From: Sternotherus odoratus
Taxonomy: Eukaryota; Chordata; Testudines; Kinosternidae
Assembly (NCBI GenBank): GCA_032164245.1
Contig: JAVMKO010000003.1
Span: 6,148,651-6,212,650 of the forward strand
Length of the DNA stretch: 64,000 nt
Reading direction: 5' to 3'
Under the pieces are notes generated by a model. That model did not search any database. It was not told the DNA's origin and was given only the letters and a program-made list of their open reading frames with translations. A program made the translations under genes and the position numbers. This document shows, in pieces, positions 63,269-64,000 of this stretch; the stretch's first letter is position 1, and every line of letters begins with the position of its first letter.

Positions 63269-64000
63269 CAGAGGTGGTCAAACGTTTTGGCCTGAGGGCC
63301 ACATCCCAGTTCCAAAATTGTACAGAGGGCTGGGTAGGGAAGGCTGTGCCTCCTCAAACAGCCTGGCCCCGCCCCTTATCTGACCCCCCACCCACTTCCC
63401 ACCCCCTGACTGCCCCCCTCAGAATCCTCAACCCATCCAACCACCCCCAGCTCCATGTTCCCTGACTGCCCCCTCCAGAGACCCCCACTCCTAACCACCA
63501 CCACCCGGGACCCCATCCCCTATCTAAACCCCCTGCTCTTTGTCCCCTGATCACCCCCTCCCAAGGCCCCCCCACCCTAACTGCCCCCCAGTACCCTGCC
63601 TCCTACCTGTCCCCCCTGCTCCCTGTCCCCTGACTCCTCTCCACCCCCACCCCCCATCCCCTGAGAGACCCCGGGACTCCCATGCCCTATCCAACCCCCC
63701 CATCCCCTGACTGCCCCCCCAGAAGCTCTGCCCCATCCAACTGCTCCCTGGGACCCGCTGCCCCTTATCCAACCCCCTGGCCCTGACCCCCTTACCACTC
63801 CATGCAGCTTGTCTGGCTCTGTGCAGCCTGCGGGAGCTAGACACGCCATTCTGCTGGAGCGTGGAGCGTGCAACACTCCTGAAGCCGCCAGCAGGAGCTG
63901 TGGGCCAGAGCGCTGTCCATGTGACATGCTGAGGCTGCAGGGGAGGGGATACAGTGGGGGAGGGATCGCGGGGAGCCTCCCTATCCAGGAGCTTGGGGGC
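63269..64000 (+). mobile_element. hAT-type element, left end and body, cut by window end
   Basis: CAGAGGTGGTCAAACG at 63269 followed by TTTTGGCCTGAGGGCCACAT is a hAT start of the CAGNGGTNNNCAAAC type. The body is C-rich with repeats of CCCCTGACTGCCCCC-like units (63360-63790). The right end and duplication lie outside the window. The minus-strand Gly/Trp-rich frames here are composition artefacts. Confidence 0.7.

Overview
This window looks like nuclear DNA of a reptile, most likely a cryptodiran turtle. The evidence is the repeat set: CR1 LINE copies with the typical amniote CR1 3' end, tRNA-headed SINEs that share that CR1-like tail, many short non-autonomous hAT transposons with GC-rich cores, Harbinger-type MITEs, a Penelope-like element and DIRS retrotransposons. 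The species call rests on remembered family resemblance, not on a search. I found no host gene I could defend: no long spliced coding region, no tRNA or rRNA gene, no CRISPR array. It reads as an intergenic or intronic region built from nested repeats of several ages.

Layout. 1-9 kb: a SINE split by a hAT element, a LINE reverse-transcriptase remnant, a CR1 tail with its own hAT insert, a MIR-like SINE, a nearly perfect 314-bp palindrome beside a TG/TA microsatellite, a small hAT and a Tigger-like MITE. 9-18.7 kb: mostly unassigned AT-rich DNA with short repeat tails. 18.7-32 kb: a GC-rich element inside an older repeat tail, two MITEs with long inverted repeats (TTA duplication seen at one), Penelope-end fragments, a decayed CR1 on + (27.7-29.0 kb) and another on - (31.5-32.0 kb). 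32.0-36.4 kb: a decayed DIRS-like element interrupted by a hAT. 36.4-42 kb: sparse repeats.

42.07-48.27 kb holds the most intact element: a DIRS-type tyrosine-recombinase retrotransposon with inverted terminal repeats, an internal complementary region that matches both outer ends, a gag-like frame, a reverse transcriptase/RNase H frame and a tyrosine recombinase frame. Gag and recombinase lie in one reading frame that is open for about 5.5 kb apart from a single TGA; RT/RNase H lies in the +1 frame and overlaps both. Reverse transcription followed by recombinase integration of a circle, rather than an integrase, is the established mechanism for this class.

48.4-64 kb: MITE fragments, CR1 on both strands, two SINEs, a hAT foldback with arms of about 600 bp that include inverted copies of its hATC coding end, a Penelope-like element on - with GIY-YIG endonuclease remains and a hAT insert, a LINE RT remnant carrying a SINE, and a hAT running off the right edge. 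Several elements have readable target-site duplications, so the order of insertions can be reconstructed.
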